A DNA stretch of 30,741 nucleotides, from positions 1-30,741 of the IMG/VR virus record IMGVR_UViG_3300017769_000074. The stretch is one strand, 5' to 3'. The DNA comes from a virus. Numbering within the stretch: the stretch's first letter is position 1; the number at the start of each line of letters is the position of its first letter. The translations under genes were made by a program, and so were the position numbers. The notes beneath the pieces were generated by a model that had not been told where the DNA came from, searched no databases, and saw only the letters and a list, made by a program, of their open reading frames with translations. Positions 7,662 through 16,018 of this stretch are shown here, piece by piece.

Positions 7662-9422
7662 ATGTCTAATACATTTACAGAAAGAATTAAAATAAAACTA
7701 GATGGTGCTAACAAAGCAGCTACAGGAGCAAATAAAGTATCTAGTGGTATGAGCAACTTAGCTAAGTCTGCTTTAGCAGCAGGTGCAGCATATTTTGGTG
7801 CAAGAGGTATCATTAGTGGATTAAAAACTTCAGTAAATCTATTTGCACAGCAAGAGTTAGCAGAAAAAAAATTAGAAGCAGCACTAGGCAAAACATCAGA
7901 AGCATTACTATTTCAAGCAACAGCTTTACAAAAATCTACAATGTTTGGTGATGAAGCAATTATAGAAGCACAGGCACTTATAGCTTCATTTGTAAAAGAA
8001 GAAGATGCTATAAAAGCAGCTACAGCAGCTACCTTAGATTTAGCAGCAGCTAAAGGTATGGAATTAGTAGTAGCAGCAGACCTTGTATCTAAAACACTTG
8101 GCTCATCAACAAATGCTTTGTCTAGATATGGTATACAAGTTGAGGGTGCAGTTGGCTCTACAGAAAGGCTTAATTCACTTACAGGTAATTTAGCAAAAGT
8201 ATTTGGTGGGCAAGCAACAGAACAAACAGAAACACTTGCAGGTGCTTTAGAACAAGCAAGCAATAGCATAGGTGACATGGCAGAAAAAATTGGTGAAACA
8301 CTTGCACCTTTTGTTATAGATATGGCTTTATTTTTTGGTAATGCAGCAGTAGCAGTTGGTGATTTTTTTAAAGAATTTAATGAAAGCACACTAGAAACAC
8401 AAGTAAGGGAACTAAAAGAATTAGGTGCTTCAACAGATGTTGTGCTACAACTTGAAAAACAATTAGCTAATGAAAGAAGAAATGAAGTAAACGAACAAAT
8501 AAAAGACAGAAGAACAGTAGATGAACTAAATGAAAGAGCAAAAGAAGCACTAGCTGAACTTATAGTAGTAGAAGAAGAAAAAGCACTTAAAACAGCAAAA
8601 TTTGAAGAAGAATCAACATTGCAAGGTAGAAGCAGAAGCAGAGCATTATCAGCACAAACAAAAGCAGAAAGAGATTTAATAGAAGAAAAAGAAAAAGAAA
8701 TAGAGCAACTTAATGAAGAGATAAAATTAAAAACAGAATTAATTTCTTTAGATAATACAATATTTGGAATAGCATCAAAACAAAAGGGTGTAGATTTAGA
8801 GCAAGCAGGAATAAAAACATTACTTAAAACAGAAAATGAAAAAAATAATGAACTAAAACTAAAATCTATTGAAATACAGACAAAAGAATTTGAACAGGTC
8901 AATCCTTTTTTAAACAATCTAAATCAGGGATTTAATGATATTATAGTAAATTCTAAAAAATCAGGTGAACAAGTAGCACAAGCAGGTTTAGCAATAGGTT
9001 TATCTGCTAAAAGTTCATCAGAAGCAGTAAGTCAGGCATCAGCAGCATATATAACAGCAGAAATACAAAGTGCAATTTCTACAATGATAAAGAAAGCATT
9101 TCAAGAAGTAGGTTTCTTTGGTGGTTTAGCTATAGCAGCAGGCTCATCATTGGTAGGGCAAGGCATAGCAAAGAATGTGAGGTCTATTGCAGCAGCAGAA
9201 GGTTTTGATGGCATAGTTACAGAGCCTACATTATTCCTAGCAGGTGAATCAGGTGCAGAGTTTGTTGATATAGAGCCTACAAACAATGAAGGTGCAAACA
9301 GAAACGATAGCATGAATATTACTTTTACAGGCAATGTGATGTCACAAGATTTTATAGAATCTGAAGCAATACCTATGATTAAAAAAGCAATTAGGAAAGG
9401 TGGAGATATAGGCATAGGATAA
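7662..9422 (+). CDS. Tail tape measure protein
   Basis: 586 residues, start after GGAAAATAAT. It is largely helical and Ala/Glu/Lys-rich. The N-terminal region contains a hydrophobic segment (LAKSALAAGAAYFGARGIIS, ~30-50) followed by long amphipathic helices. Residues ~245-390 are a strong coiled coil (repeated KELxx, EEKEKEIEQLNEEI). A Gly/Ala hydrophobic segment near 485-505 (FFGGLAIAAGSSLVGQG) is typical of tape measure proteins. Using the usual ~0.15 nm per residue, a tail of roughly 85-90 nm would be expected. The gene lies right after the chaperone pair and overlaps the next gene by one base. Confidence 0.85.
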   Translation: MSNTFTERIKIKLDGANKAATGANKVSSGMSNLAKSALAAGAAYFGARGIISGLKTSVNLFAQQELAEKKLEAALGKTSEALLFQATALQKSTMFGDEAIIEAQALIASFVKEEDAIKAATAATLDLAAAKGMELVVAADLVSKTLGSSTNALSRYGIQVEGAVGSTERLNSLTGNLAKVFGGQATEQTETLAGALEQASNSIGDMAEKIGETLAPFVIDMALFFGNAAVAVGDFFKEFNESTLETQVRELKELGASTDVVLQLEKQLANERRNEVNEQIKDRRTVDELNERAKEALAELIVVEEEKALKTAKFEEESTLQGRSRSRALSAQTKAERDLIEEKEKEIEQLNEEIKLKTELISLDNTIFGIASKQKGVDLEQAGIKTLLKTENEKNNELKLKSIEIQTKEFEQVNPFLNNLNQGFNDIIVNSKKSGEQVAQAGLAIGLSAKSSSEAVSQASAAYITAEIQSAISTMIKKAFQEVGFFGGLAIAAGSSLVGQGIAKNVRSIAAAEGFDGIVTEPTLFLAGESGAEFVDIEPTNNEGANRNDSMNITFTGNVMSQDFIESEAIPMIKKAIRKGGDIGIG

Positions 9423-11314
9423 TGTTAGACTTACCACAAATATTCCAACAAGACATACAAAGCAAAGATACTTATCTTATACCACTTATAAACATAGATG
9501 ACAGAGTGTTTTTATCTATTAGTAAGATTACTTTAGACAATGAATACAAACCTTTATTAAAAAACACAGGCTCAATAAACCAAGCATTAGATTTTCAAGA
9601 GAAAAAACTCAAAATATCAAGTGTTAGTTTTGAGGTCTATAATTACGATTACCAAAATACTTTTTTATCAGAGCAACTGTTTTCACCTTCAGTTATGAAT
9701 AAAAAAATTACTTTTTATCTTAAATCACAGTCTGCACAAAACATCAATGACTGCCTGTTGGTTTATAGTGGTTATATAAAAAATATTACAGAGAATGCAG
9801 ATACTTTGAGTATTGAAGCAGAAGATGAAACACAAGATGTTATGAATACAAAACTTCCTTCAAAGTTTGTGCCTGACAATATTAATATTCCTGATAGATA
9901 TAGAAATGTAAGAGTACCTTTTGTATATGGTGTTGTTGATAAAGCACCTTGTGTATATTATGATTTGTATGCAACAACTGTGCAAAATGGAAGCAGAGAT
10001 TATGCAATAAGTCCTGACCTCTTTGCTATACAAGAAATAAAGAAACCTTATGTATTTAATAATGATACTTATGGTGAGATTACAGAAGACACTTTGCATT
10101 TTGATGAGCAAAAAGACAACACATTATTTAGAAATGCTATTTCAGGCAATCAATACCAAATACTTTACAATAAAATACTAGTTCCTAAGTCAATAGATGT
10201 GCATGACAATTTAGAAGATACAAATGGCTTAGTAGCACCTATAACTGCTTTTGGTATGGTAGAAGTTCAAGTTATATCTGATTTGAACTACAATACTTCA
10301 AGATTTAGGCTTGATTATAAAGCAGCAGGACAAACAGAAGTATCAGGTAAAACACACATAGTTTCCTATGAAACACCTGAAGGCATTACACCTACAACAA
10401 AACTTGAAGATTCATATTTATTAGTAAAAGATTTTTCATCAGAAAGCAGCCAAGAGTTTCCATTTCAGCATTGGTACTATGGCAACAATACATCTCATGT
10501 ATCAGGGTATGATAATATATATGGAGAATCTGTAATAAATTTTGAAGCAAAACAATTTTTTAGTAGTAGTGATATAGTAGAAAATTTAATTACTAATACA
10601 AATGGTGACACAAAAGATATATTTCACTCTGCTAGGCTATTATATAACCTTTCTGCAAATGTTCAAAGAGTTAGTGATGGGTTACCTGTTTTGTATTTTC
10701 AGTATACAGATACAGGCTCACAGTTATGGAATATGAGCAATCAAATAAATGAAGAAAATATACCATTCTCACCATTTACAATAAATACTGATTTTGGTGC
10801 ATACCTACCACCTTATGACTTTTATGGCTCAATTTCACCTTATACAGAAACAAAAAAACCTACTGATAATAAAGTAGTTATTGGACAAAGAATTATTGTT
10901 GGAGACAGTTGGCAAGCACAAGAACAAAAAGGAATAATAAATTGGCTTCAAATAAAAAATATGAAGTTAGTAAGAAATGTTATATTAAAAGATTTTATAA
11001 ATTATGATATATATGCAGATGTAAATGGTAGAGTTGATGATATAGCAGGAACATATACAGGCACACCACAACTTACAGCAGGAGAAAGAATAGAAACAGT
11101 ATTTGGCAGAGTACCTGTACAACAAGATGCAGCATCAGTATATAAGCCTATAAAACCTAGAAGTAAAATTCCTACAAAACCTTCTATAGCACAAATTACA
11201 AGAGTTGTTCAAAATGTTGCAAATAAAACAGATAAAATAAAACAAGCTGTTAAACAACAACAAGCAGTAAAAACACAACAACAAAGAAAAAGAAAAAAGG
11301 AAACTAAATACTAA
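9422..11314 (+). CDS. Distal tail / tail tip protein
   Basis: 630 residues, start at the TAATG overlap with the tape measure gene. It is a large beta-rich protein with a 'SISKITLDNEYKPLLKN' N-terminal part, then a region (~35-140) that reads like a distal tail protein domain ending in 'LSIEAEDETQDV', and a middle 'FVYGVVDKAPCVYYD' region. The C-terminal 45 residues are extremely basic and Gln-rich (KQAVKQQQAVKTQQQRKRKK), an unusual tail that could contact nucleic acid or another acidic protein. It overlaps the next tail gene (TAATG). Tail tip assignment is by position and composition. Confidence 0.6.
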   Translation: MLDLPQIFQQDIQSKDTYLIPLINIDDRVFLSISKITLDNEYKPLLKNTGSINQALDFQEKKLKISSVSFEVYNYDYQNTFLSEQLFSPSVMNKKITFYLKSQSAQNINDCLLVYSGYIKNITENADTLSIEAEDETQDVMNTKLPSKFVPDNINIPDRYRNVRVPFVYGVVDKAPCVYYDLYATTVQNGSRDYAISPDLFAIQEIKKPYVFNNDTYGEITEDTLHFDEQKDNTLFRNAISGNQYQILYNKILVPKSIDVHDNLEDTNGLVAPITAFGMVEVQVISDLNYNTSRFRLDYKAAGQTEVSGKTHIVSYETPEGITPTTKLEDSYLLVKDFSSESSQEFPFQHWYYGNNTSHVSGYDNIYGESVINFEAKQFFSSSDIVENLITNTNGDTKDIFHSARLLYNLSANVQRVSDGLPVLYFQYTDTGSQLWNMSNQINEENIPFSPFTINTDFGAYLPPYDFYGSISPYTETKKPTDNKVVIGQRIIVGDSWQAQEQKGIINWLQIKNMKLVRNVILKDFINYDIYADVNGRVDDIAGTYTGTPQLTAGERIETVFGRVPVQQDAASVYKPIKPRSKIPTKPSIAQITRVVQNVANKTDKIKQAVKQQQAVKTQQQRKRKKETKY

Positions 11315-13614
11315 TGCTATTTTGGGAAACAGTTGGTTTTATATCACCATCAAGTATAAAACTTAGAATTAAATCTACAGAGGGTTTGCTATCTGAAACA
11401 AATGAGGGTATACAATTATTTAATGTTGTAGAAAGTAGTGATACTTCACAAATTGTATATAATGAGTTTAGGTGGAGTTTAGGTTTTGGACAACAAAATT
11501 TTAATTATGATGATTTCTTTGGAACATTAGCTGCTCACCCTGATTATAGTGATAAATTTGCTTCATTTGGTAATGGAATAGGTGCTGTTAAAGATAGAGA
11601 TAAAAATTTGATGACATATATGAATAGTGTTGCTGTAATGAGTTATGAATCATCTTGGAGGGTTGGTAATGATGTTAGAGTTGCAAACATTTATTGGGAA
11701 ACTTATGATGTTTCATGTATTGTAGAGATTTATATACCTAATTGGACAACTACACTAAATGCAAGTCAAGGTCAGGGTTTTGGGAATATTCAACCTATTT
11801 ATACTCAAATCTTGCCAAATATATTTGGAGATGCAGGTTTTTTAAATTATGACCATACAGAAGATGATGCAATTTTGTTTTCAGACATTGATGGCTATAA
11901 TATATTGATAAGCACGACTTTAAAACTAGGCAACATAAAGATTGAGCCTGTAACTAACAATACTTTACAGAATTTTACATTATTTGCTCCTGTACACTTT
12001 ACAGATTCTATTTATGACTTTAATCTAACATTTGCAAATATAAGCACACCTACAAGTGTAGATGAAGCTAGTACAGCAGTTTTTCAGTTAGATGTACAAT
12101 CTAATGATTATGCAGGTGGTGTAGAATTATTTTTGCTAGATAAAAATACTAGAGATAGTGTTAATCAAGAAATAGGCAATGAAATAGAACAATTTTATGG
12201 CACTATAGAAAATGATGTTGTAGCACAATATGGTAATTTAAAATTCACACAAAACAATTCACATAAGATAGCAACAACTATAAGTAAAAATGAGATATTA
12301 AATTTTAATATTGAATATAATGCAGACAATGTAAGTGCAGGGCAACAAGATACTTTTGCTATTTTTGTTAGGTATAATAATTTAAACACCACAATATATA
12401 GTGATGATTTGTTTGATGCTAGCTATCAATTTAATCTATTGCCAATAGCACAAAAATATATTTATAGTGATAATCTGAGAATATCAGTTTTAGACACACA
12501 AGAGGAATTTATAGAAGCATATGACCCTTCTGAAAATATTATAACACAACCATCTGATGTAGTTCATCATATACTATCAGAAGAATTAGGATTTGATAAA
12601 AACAAGATAGATACAGCTTCAAAAATACAATCAAGAAATGTTCATCAAAATTATGAATTAGGTTTTTCAGTACATGAAGAAATTGAAGGTAAAAAACTTA
12701 TACAAGAAATATGCAAATCAACACAAATGGTTGCAACATTATCTAGCGATAAATTAAAATTTGTAAATATACAAGACACATATGATAGCACAGAAAGTAT
12801 TGCAACAATTAAGGCAAATGATGTTTTAAGTTATAAATTTACAAGAACACCTTTAGAAGATATTAAAACACAAGTTGAAGTAAAATATGAAAAAGACTAT
12901 GGTGTTGACAGATATTTATCATCAACAGATGAAATGCAAGTAGATACAAATAACTATTTTTTGTCAGGCAAATATGGTAATTATGTAAATGCTACAATAG
13001 AAAGTGAAAATTATTATGGTATTGAATCAGATAATGATGAAATAAATCACTTAAACACAATGTTAGTATATGAAAGTGATTATATTAGAAATGCTAACAC
13101 AGCAGATAGATTAGCAAAATATTTATTAGAATGGAATAAAAATCAGCACAATATTGTAACACTAAAACTACCTTTAAAATATTATGGATTAGAAATAGGT
13201 GATTTAGTTGAGTTTGACCAAATGATACATAATAAAAAAGTATATAATGAAACTTATGTATTTGATAACCCTGATGATATGCCAATAAGATGTGGTCAAT
13301 ATATACTACCACTTTTTATAATTACAGAAACAAAAAAAACTGTAAATGGTGTAAATTTAAAAGCTACACAGTTACATCATATGAGTGATAGTATTTTGAA
13401 TTATAAAGGCTATCAATATCCAAAACCTGTTATACAGACACCTGAAGAAGTGCAAACAGAATATAATGTACTAGATGTTGTACAAGCTGTTAATTTTCTT
13501 GTTAACAATATTGAGTTGACAGAAACAGAATTTCAAAAATATGATATAAATAATGATGGCTTAGTTGATGTCTTAGATATAGTTTCTATAGTATTGGAGA
13601 TAATTAATGAATAA
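11314..13614 (+). CDS. Tail hub/tip protein with C-terminal dockerin-like domain
   Basis: 766 residues. The middle part (~430-680) has the feel of phage tail hub or late-control (gpD/gp27-like) proteins: 'DVVHHILSEELGFD', 'GKKLIQEICKSTQMVATLSS' and 'ADRLAKYLLEWNKNQHNIVT', followed by 'LKYYGLEIGDLVEFD'. The last ~45 residues contain a calcium-loop motif of dockerin type I, DINNDGLVDVLD, followed by 'IVSIVLEIIN', with a partner half-repeat 'YNVLDVVQAVNFLVNN' just before it. Dockerin/EF-hand loops bind calcium and mediate protein-protein contacts. The gene overlaps both neighbours by a few bases. Confidence 0.6.
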   Translation: MLFWETVGFISPSSIKLRIKSTEGLLSETNEGIQLFNVVESSDTSQIVYNEFRWSLGFGQQNFNYDDFFGTLAAHPDYSDKFASFGNGIGAVKDRDKNLMTYMNSVAVMSYESSWRVGNDVRVANIYWETYDVSCIVEIYIPNWTTTLNASQGQGFGNIQPIYTQILPNIFGDAGFLNYDHTEDDAILFSDIDGYNILISTTLKLGNIKIEPVTNNTLQNFTLFAPVHFTDSIYDFNLTFANISTPTSVDEASTAVFQLDVQSNDYAGGVELFLLDKNTRDSVNQEIGNEIEQFYGTIENDVVAQYGNLKFTQNNSHKIATTISKNEILNFNIEYNADNVSAGQQDTFAIFVRYNNLNTTIYSDDLFDASYQFNLLPIAQKYIYSDNLRISVLDTQEEFIEAYDPSENIITQPSDVVHHILSEELGFDKNKIDTASKIQSRNVHQNYELGFSVHEEIEGKKLIQEICKSTQMVATLSSDKLKFVNIQDTYDSTESIATIKANDVLSYKFTRTPLEDIKTQVEVKYEKDYGVDRYLSSTDEMQVDTNNYFLSGKYGNYVNATIESENYYGIESDNDEINHLNTMLVYESDYIRNANTADRLAKYLLEWNKNQHNIVTLKLPLKYYGLEIGDLVEFDQMIHNKKVYNETYVFDNPDDMPIRCGQYILPLFIITETKKTVNGVNLKATQLHHMSDSILNYKGYQYPKPVIQTPEEVQTEYNVLDVVQAVNFLVNNIELTETEFQKYDINNDGLVDVLDIVSIVLEIINE

Positions 13615-14032
13615 TTTTGTAAAGAATGCTGCAAGTGCTAACAAAGCTACTTTAAAATATGGTAGAGGTAGTGTAACCTTAGAAACAAATGGCGAAATAG
13701 CAGCTATAGAAATAGATTTTATAGGTGCTATAAAGGGTATAAAAAAGCTAGGTCAAGGGTGGACTATAAAGATAGGTGAAAATAAAATTTTAATATTTAG
13801 TATGGCAAAATCAAACTATAGTGAAGATTTGTTTGACTATGTAGGTGAATTAAAAATAAATGCCTGCAAATTTGTTAATTGGAACAAAGAGTTGCATCAT
13901 GCACAAGTACAAGATTTAAATCAAAACACATGGAATCAAAACTATGGTACATTTAATTTTGATGCAAGAAAACCTGAAGAAATAGAAACACAAACAATAA
14001 TTGGTAGAAAAGTAAAGAAATCAAGCATTTAG
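13607..14032 (+). CDS. Unknown tail-region protein
   Basis: 141 residues, start at an ATG that overlaps the end of the tail hub gene by eight bases and is preceded by TTGGAGATAATTA. The beta-rich middle (GSVTLETNGEIAAIEIDFIG, WTIKIGENKILIFSMA) and a basic C-terminus (IIGRKVKKSSI) do not match a family I know. It lies between two tail genes and is probably a small virion or tail assembly protein. Confidence 0.55.
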   Translation: MNNFVKNAASANKATLKYGRGSVTLETNGEIAAIEIDFIGAIKGIKKLGQGWTIKIGENKILIFSMAKSNYSEDLFDYVGELKINACKFVNWNKELHHAQVQDLNQNTWNQNYGTFNFDARKPEEIETQTIIGRKVKKSSI

Positions 14033-14041
14033 GAGATAGTT

Positions 14042-15049
14042 ATGGCAAAAAGAAGTTTAGGAAAACCAAGATTTTATGTAGATATGATGCAATATCTAAA
14101 AACATTAGGATATTATGAAGGTAGTGACAATCCTGAACTATTTAACTTTGACCCTACTAATGCACAAGAATATGAACTAACCCAACTAACTACTAATACA
14201 GGTGGTTTTGTAGAAACCTATGCACAACCTTACACTTTTAATATAAATAAACAATCACCATCATTAGACAGGCTTTTAACACAAATTTCAAGTGAGTCAG
14301 GTATATATGCAGCAATTTTAGGACACAACATAAAAGATATATTGTTTACAGTAAAAAGCAATACAACAATATTTACTAGTGATGAATTTTTTAATGTTTA
14401 TAGCAACATACCTGAGTACAATGGGTATTCTATTGTAAATTTTACTGATTGTGGCAATGATAATAATATATCTGAAATAACATTCACATTAGCACCTTAT
14501 GCAGCACAAATGCCTAGAACAGTTAATTTAGGTGCATTGAGTTTTGGCAGATGGTTTGAGCCTGAGTTTGCTTTTGATGTACAAGCTAGTCTTTCTACAT
14601 CATATGAGGGCATTAGCACACAAACTACAGTAGGTGGGTATACCTTATCAAATGTAAAGCATTTAGGACAACCAAATTGGGGTAATGGATTACCTGCATG
14701 GACACTACAAAAACTTGACAATGAAGATTATCAACTAGGTGGGTCAAAGGGCAGAAGACAATGGGAAGTAGGCTTTAGTTTTATGTCTGATGATAAATTA
14801 TTTAACAAGTCAAGCAATCCTGATAAATTTTTTACATATAATCAAGACTCAAACGAACACACACTAGATACCTCATTATCATCCTTTTTCAAACTTACAT
14901 TTAATGGTAAACTGCCATTTATGTTTACACCTGATAGTAGTGCAGATGAGAAAGAATTTGCATTATGCAGAATCACTAATCAACCTAAATTCAAACAAGT
15001 AGCTAACAACTTATTTAGCACATCATTAGTTATCACAGAAACTTGGTAG
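14042..15049 (+). CDS. Tail-associated structural protein, unknown
   Basis: 335 residues, start after TAGGAGATAGTT. It is aromatic-rich and Asn/Thr/Ser-rich, with few Cys and no catalytic motif (MAKRSLGKPRFYVDMMQYLK at the N-terminus; 'RRQWEVGFSFMSDD' near residue 240). It is the last gene of the late tail operon and its stop lies inside a hairpin. A tail tip or baseplate-peripheral role is inferred from position only. Confidence 0.6.
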   Translation: MAKRSLGKPRFYVDMMQYLKTLGYYEGSDNPELFNFDPTNAQEYELTQLTTNTGGFVETYAQPYTFNINKQSPSLDRLLTQISSESGIYAAILGHNIKDILFTVKSNTTIFTSDEFFNVYSNIPEYNGYSIVNFTDCGNDNNISEITFTLAPYAAQMPRTVNLGALSFGRWFEPEFAFDVQASLSTSYEGISTQTTVGGYTLSNVKHLGQPNWGNGLPAWTLQKLDNEDYQLGGSKGRRQWEVGFSFMSDDKLFNKSSNPDKFFTYNQDSNEHTLDTSLSSFFKLTFNGKLPFMFTPDSSADEKEFALCRITNQPKFKQVANNLFSTSLVITETW

Positions 15050-15069
15050 TATAAAATAATTATACTGCC
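15045..15069 (+). terminator. Hairpin at end of tail operon
   Basis: GGTAGTATAA (15045-15054) pairs with TTATACTGCC (15060-15069), 10 bp with one G-U pair and a 5-nt loop. The TAG stop of the upstream gene is in the stem. A second all-A/T hairpin, AAAAAAG-TTTT-CTTTTTT (15097-15114), follows. Together they look like a transcription stop between late and early operons, although the first stem lacks an immediate U-run. Confidence 0.5.
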
Positions 15070-15116
15070 TTACCCTCGATAAAATAAAAAAAATATAAAA
15101 AAGTTTTCTTTTTTCC

Positions 15117-15166
15117 TTGACTTTAATAATACAAATGTAATAACTTATTGGAGGTTAAGGAAACAA
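15117..15166 (+). promoter_or_regulatory. Early promoter/leader element, copy A
   Basis: TTGACT (15117-15122) is a good -35-like box. AACTTAT (15142-15148), 3 nt, then AGGTTAAGGAAACAA (15152-15166) follow. The same block with the same internal spacing occurs at 24621-24645 upstream of another small gene, also after an A-rich run with ATATAAAA and a TTG box. No perfect -10 box at the standard distance is visible, so the exact promoter architecture is uncertain. It starts the early gene block. Confidence 0.55.
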
Positions 15167-15180
15167 CAAAGGAGATTAAA

Positions 15181-15411
15181 ATGAAGAATAAAAAACAAGA
15201 TAAATTGCCAAGAACATTTGGAGCAGGGCATATAGCTAAAAGAACTAATAAGCAAAGAAGCCCTAGAAAGTATGATATGTGGCAGTTTTTAGCTGATAGA
15301 GGGTTAAGATTTAGTTTATTGGGAGTTTCTGTTGCTACTTTAAAAAAACACTTTGCAGAAAGAGGTGGATTAGAGTGGTGGGAAAAAAAGAATTTAAATA
15401 AACAAGGTTAA
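15181..15411 (+). CDS. Small basic early protein, unknown
   Basis: 76 residues from the ATG at 15181, preceded by AAAGGAGATTAAA. An in-frame TTG at 15148 is rejected because it lies within the conserved leader element. The N-terminal ~40 residues are Lys/Arg-rich (MKNKKQDKLPRTFGAGHIAK), followed by an aromatic-containing helix pair. It is the first gene after the early leader, the typical position for host-takeover or regulatory proteins, but there is no family recognition. Confidence 0.6.
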   Translation: MKNKKQDKLPRTFGAGHIAKRTNKQRSPRKYDMWQFLADRGLRFSLLGVSVATLKKHFAERGGLEWWEKKNLNKQG

Positions 15412-15421
15412 GGAGATTAAA

Positions 15422-15592
15422 GTGAAAAATAAAAAACAATTAAACAAAGTAAGTAAAGAAGAAGCATTAGACGCTTTAGAATATTTTTGGCAAACAGCTA
15501 ATTTAGATGATGAAGGCGATACAATACATTATACTAAAATACTGATGAAAAAAGTTGCTAATGATTATAAGATTAAATTAGAGGGTATATAA
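15422..15592 (+). CDS. Small early protein with GTG start, unknown
   Basis: 56 residues starting at GTG, with the ribosome binding site TTAAGGAGATTAAA placed exactly as in the preceding gene. The first codons (VKNKKQL) nearly repeat the MKNKKQD start of that gene, and the DNA around the two starts is almost identical over ~28 bases, suggesting a local duplication of the translation start. The rest is helical and acidic (SKEEALDALEYFWQTANLDD). Function unknown. Confidence 0.6.
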   Translation: MKNKKQLNKVSKEEALDALEYFWQTANLDDEGDTIHYTKILMKKVANDYKIKLEGI

Positions 15593-15599
15593 ACTTGTT

Positions 15600-15662
15600 T
15601 GGCTCACACAAGGCACTTGACTACAGAAAAACCTATAGGGGTGGAAGAGCAAAAGTGAGCCA
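15600..15662 (+). other. Structured non-coding segment in early region
   Basis: TGGCTCAC (15600-15607) and GTGAGCCA (15655-15662) form a perfect 8-bp stem closing a 47-nt interior that contains the palindrome CCTATAGG (15632-15639). The segment occupies the gap between two small early genes and ends ~12 bases before the AAGGAGAAG ribosome binding site of the next gene. It is too short and lacks T-loop bases for a tRNA. A regulatory RNA element is possible. Confidence 0.4.
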
Positions 15663-15687
15663 CAGAATTTAATTAAGGAGAAGTAAA

Positions 15688-15900
15688 ATGAAATACATTG
15701 AAGTTGATTTTAGTCATAGATTTAAAAAGGATGAAGTAATTGGATATGGCGACACAAGTAGAGAAGGCACTTATTATATTAAAGTCTTTTTAAAGAATGG
15801 AACTAATGTCGAAGTTGACTTTGGAGATGACCTTGATTGCGAAAGTGCTAAAGAAGAGTGTTTTGAAATGTTAGATAAAATCTTTTTAAAAGGAGAGTAA
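15688..15900 (+). CDS. Small early protein, unknown
   Basis: 70 residues, start after TTAAGGAGAAGTAAA. It appears to be an alpha/beta protein: beta strands (KYIEVDFSHRF, TYYIKVFLKNGTNVEVDF) followed by an acidic helix (CESAKEECFEMLDKIFL). I do not recognise the family. Its downstream neighbour begins one base after its stop, so the two are co-translated. It has more CpG dinucleotides than most of the window, a slight compositional difference. Confidence 0.55.
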   Translation: MKYIEVDFSHRFKKDEVIGYGDTSREGTYYIKVFLKNGTNVEVDFGDDLDCESAKEECFEMLDKIFLKGE

Positions 15901-15901
15901 A

Positions 15902-16018
15902 ATGCTAGAAAGAATACTAGATAAGATTGAAGATTATGCAGAGCAATATATGCCATTGTTCTTTATGGTGACTATGTTATACTTTATAATTTATTTAATA
16001 TGGGGAGCAACACTATGA
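15902..16018 (+). CDS. Small membrane protein
   Basis: 38 residues. A short amphipathic N-terminus (MLERILDKIEDYAEQ) is followed by one clear transmembrane segment (PLFFMVTMLYFIIYLIWGA). The start is right behind AAAGGAGAGTAA. The TGA stop overlaps the start of the HTH gene (ATGA), coupling the two. Single-span micro-proteins in phage early regions often modify host membrane functions, but nothing here proves a role. Confidence 0.55.
   Translation: MLERILDKIEDYAEQYMPLFFMVTMLYFIIYLIWGATL

Noticed and set aside
7913-8917. 334-codon minus-strand open frame opposite the tape measure gene.
   Set aside because: It is Ser/Phe-rich low-complexity protein, the expected mirror image of an Ala/Glu/Lys-rich coiled coil; no ribosome binding site and opposite to a strong gene.
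15600-15662. tRNA gene based on a 7-8 bp closing stem.
   Set aside because: Only ~63 nt long, with no T-loop bases and no anticodon arm.
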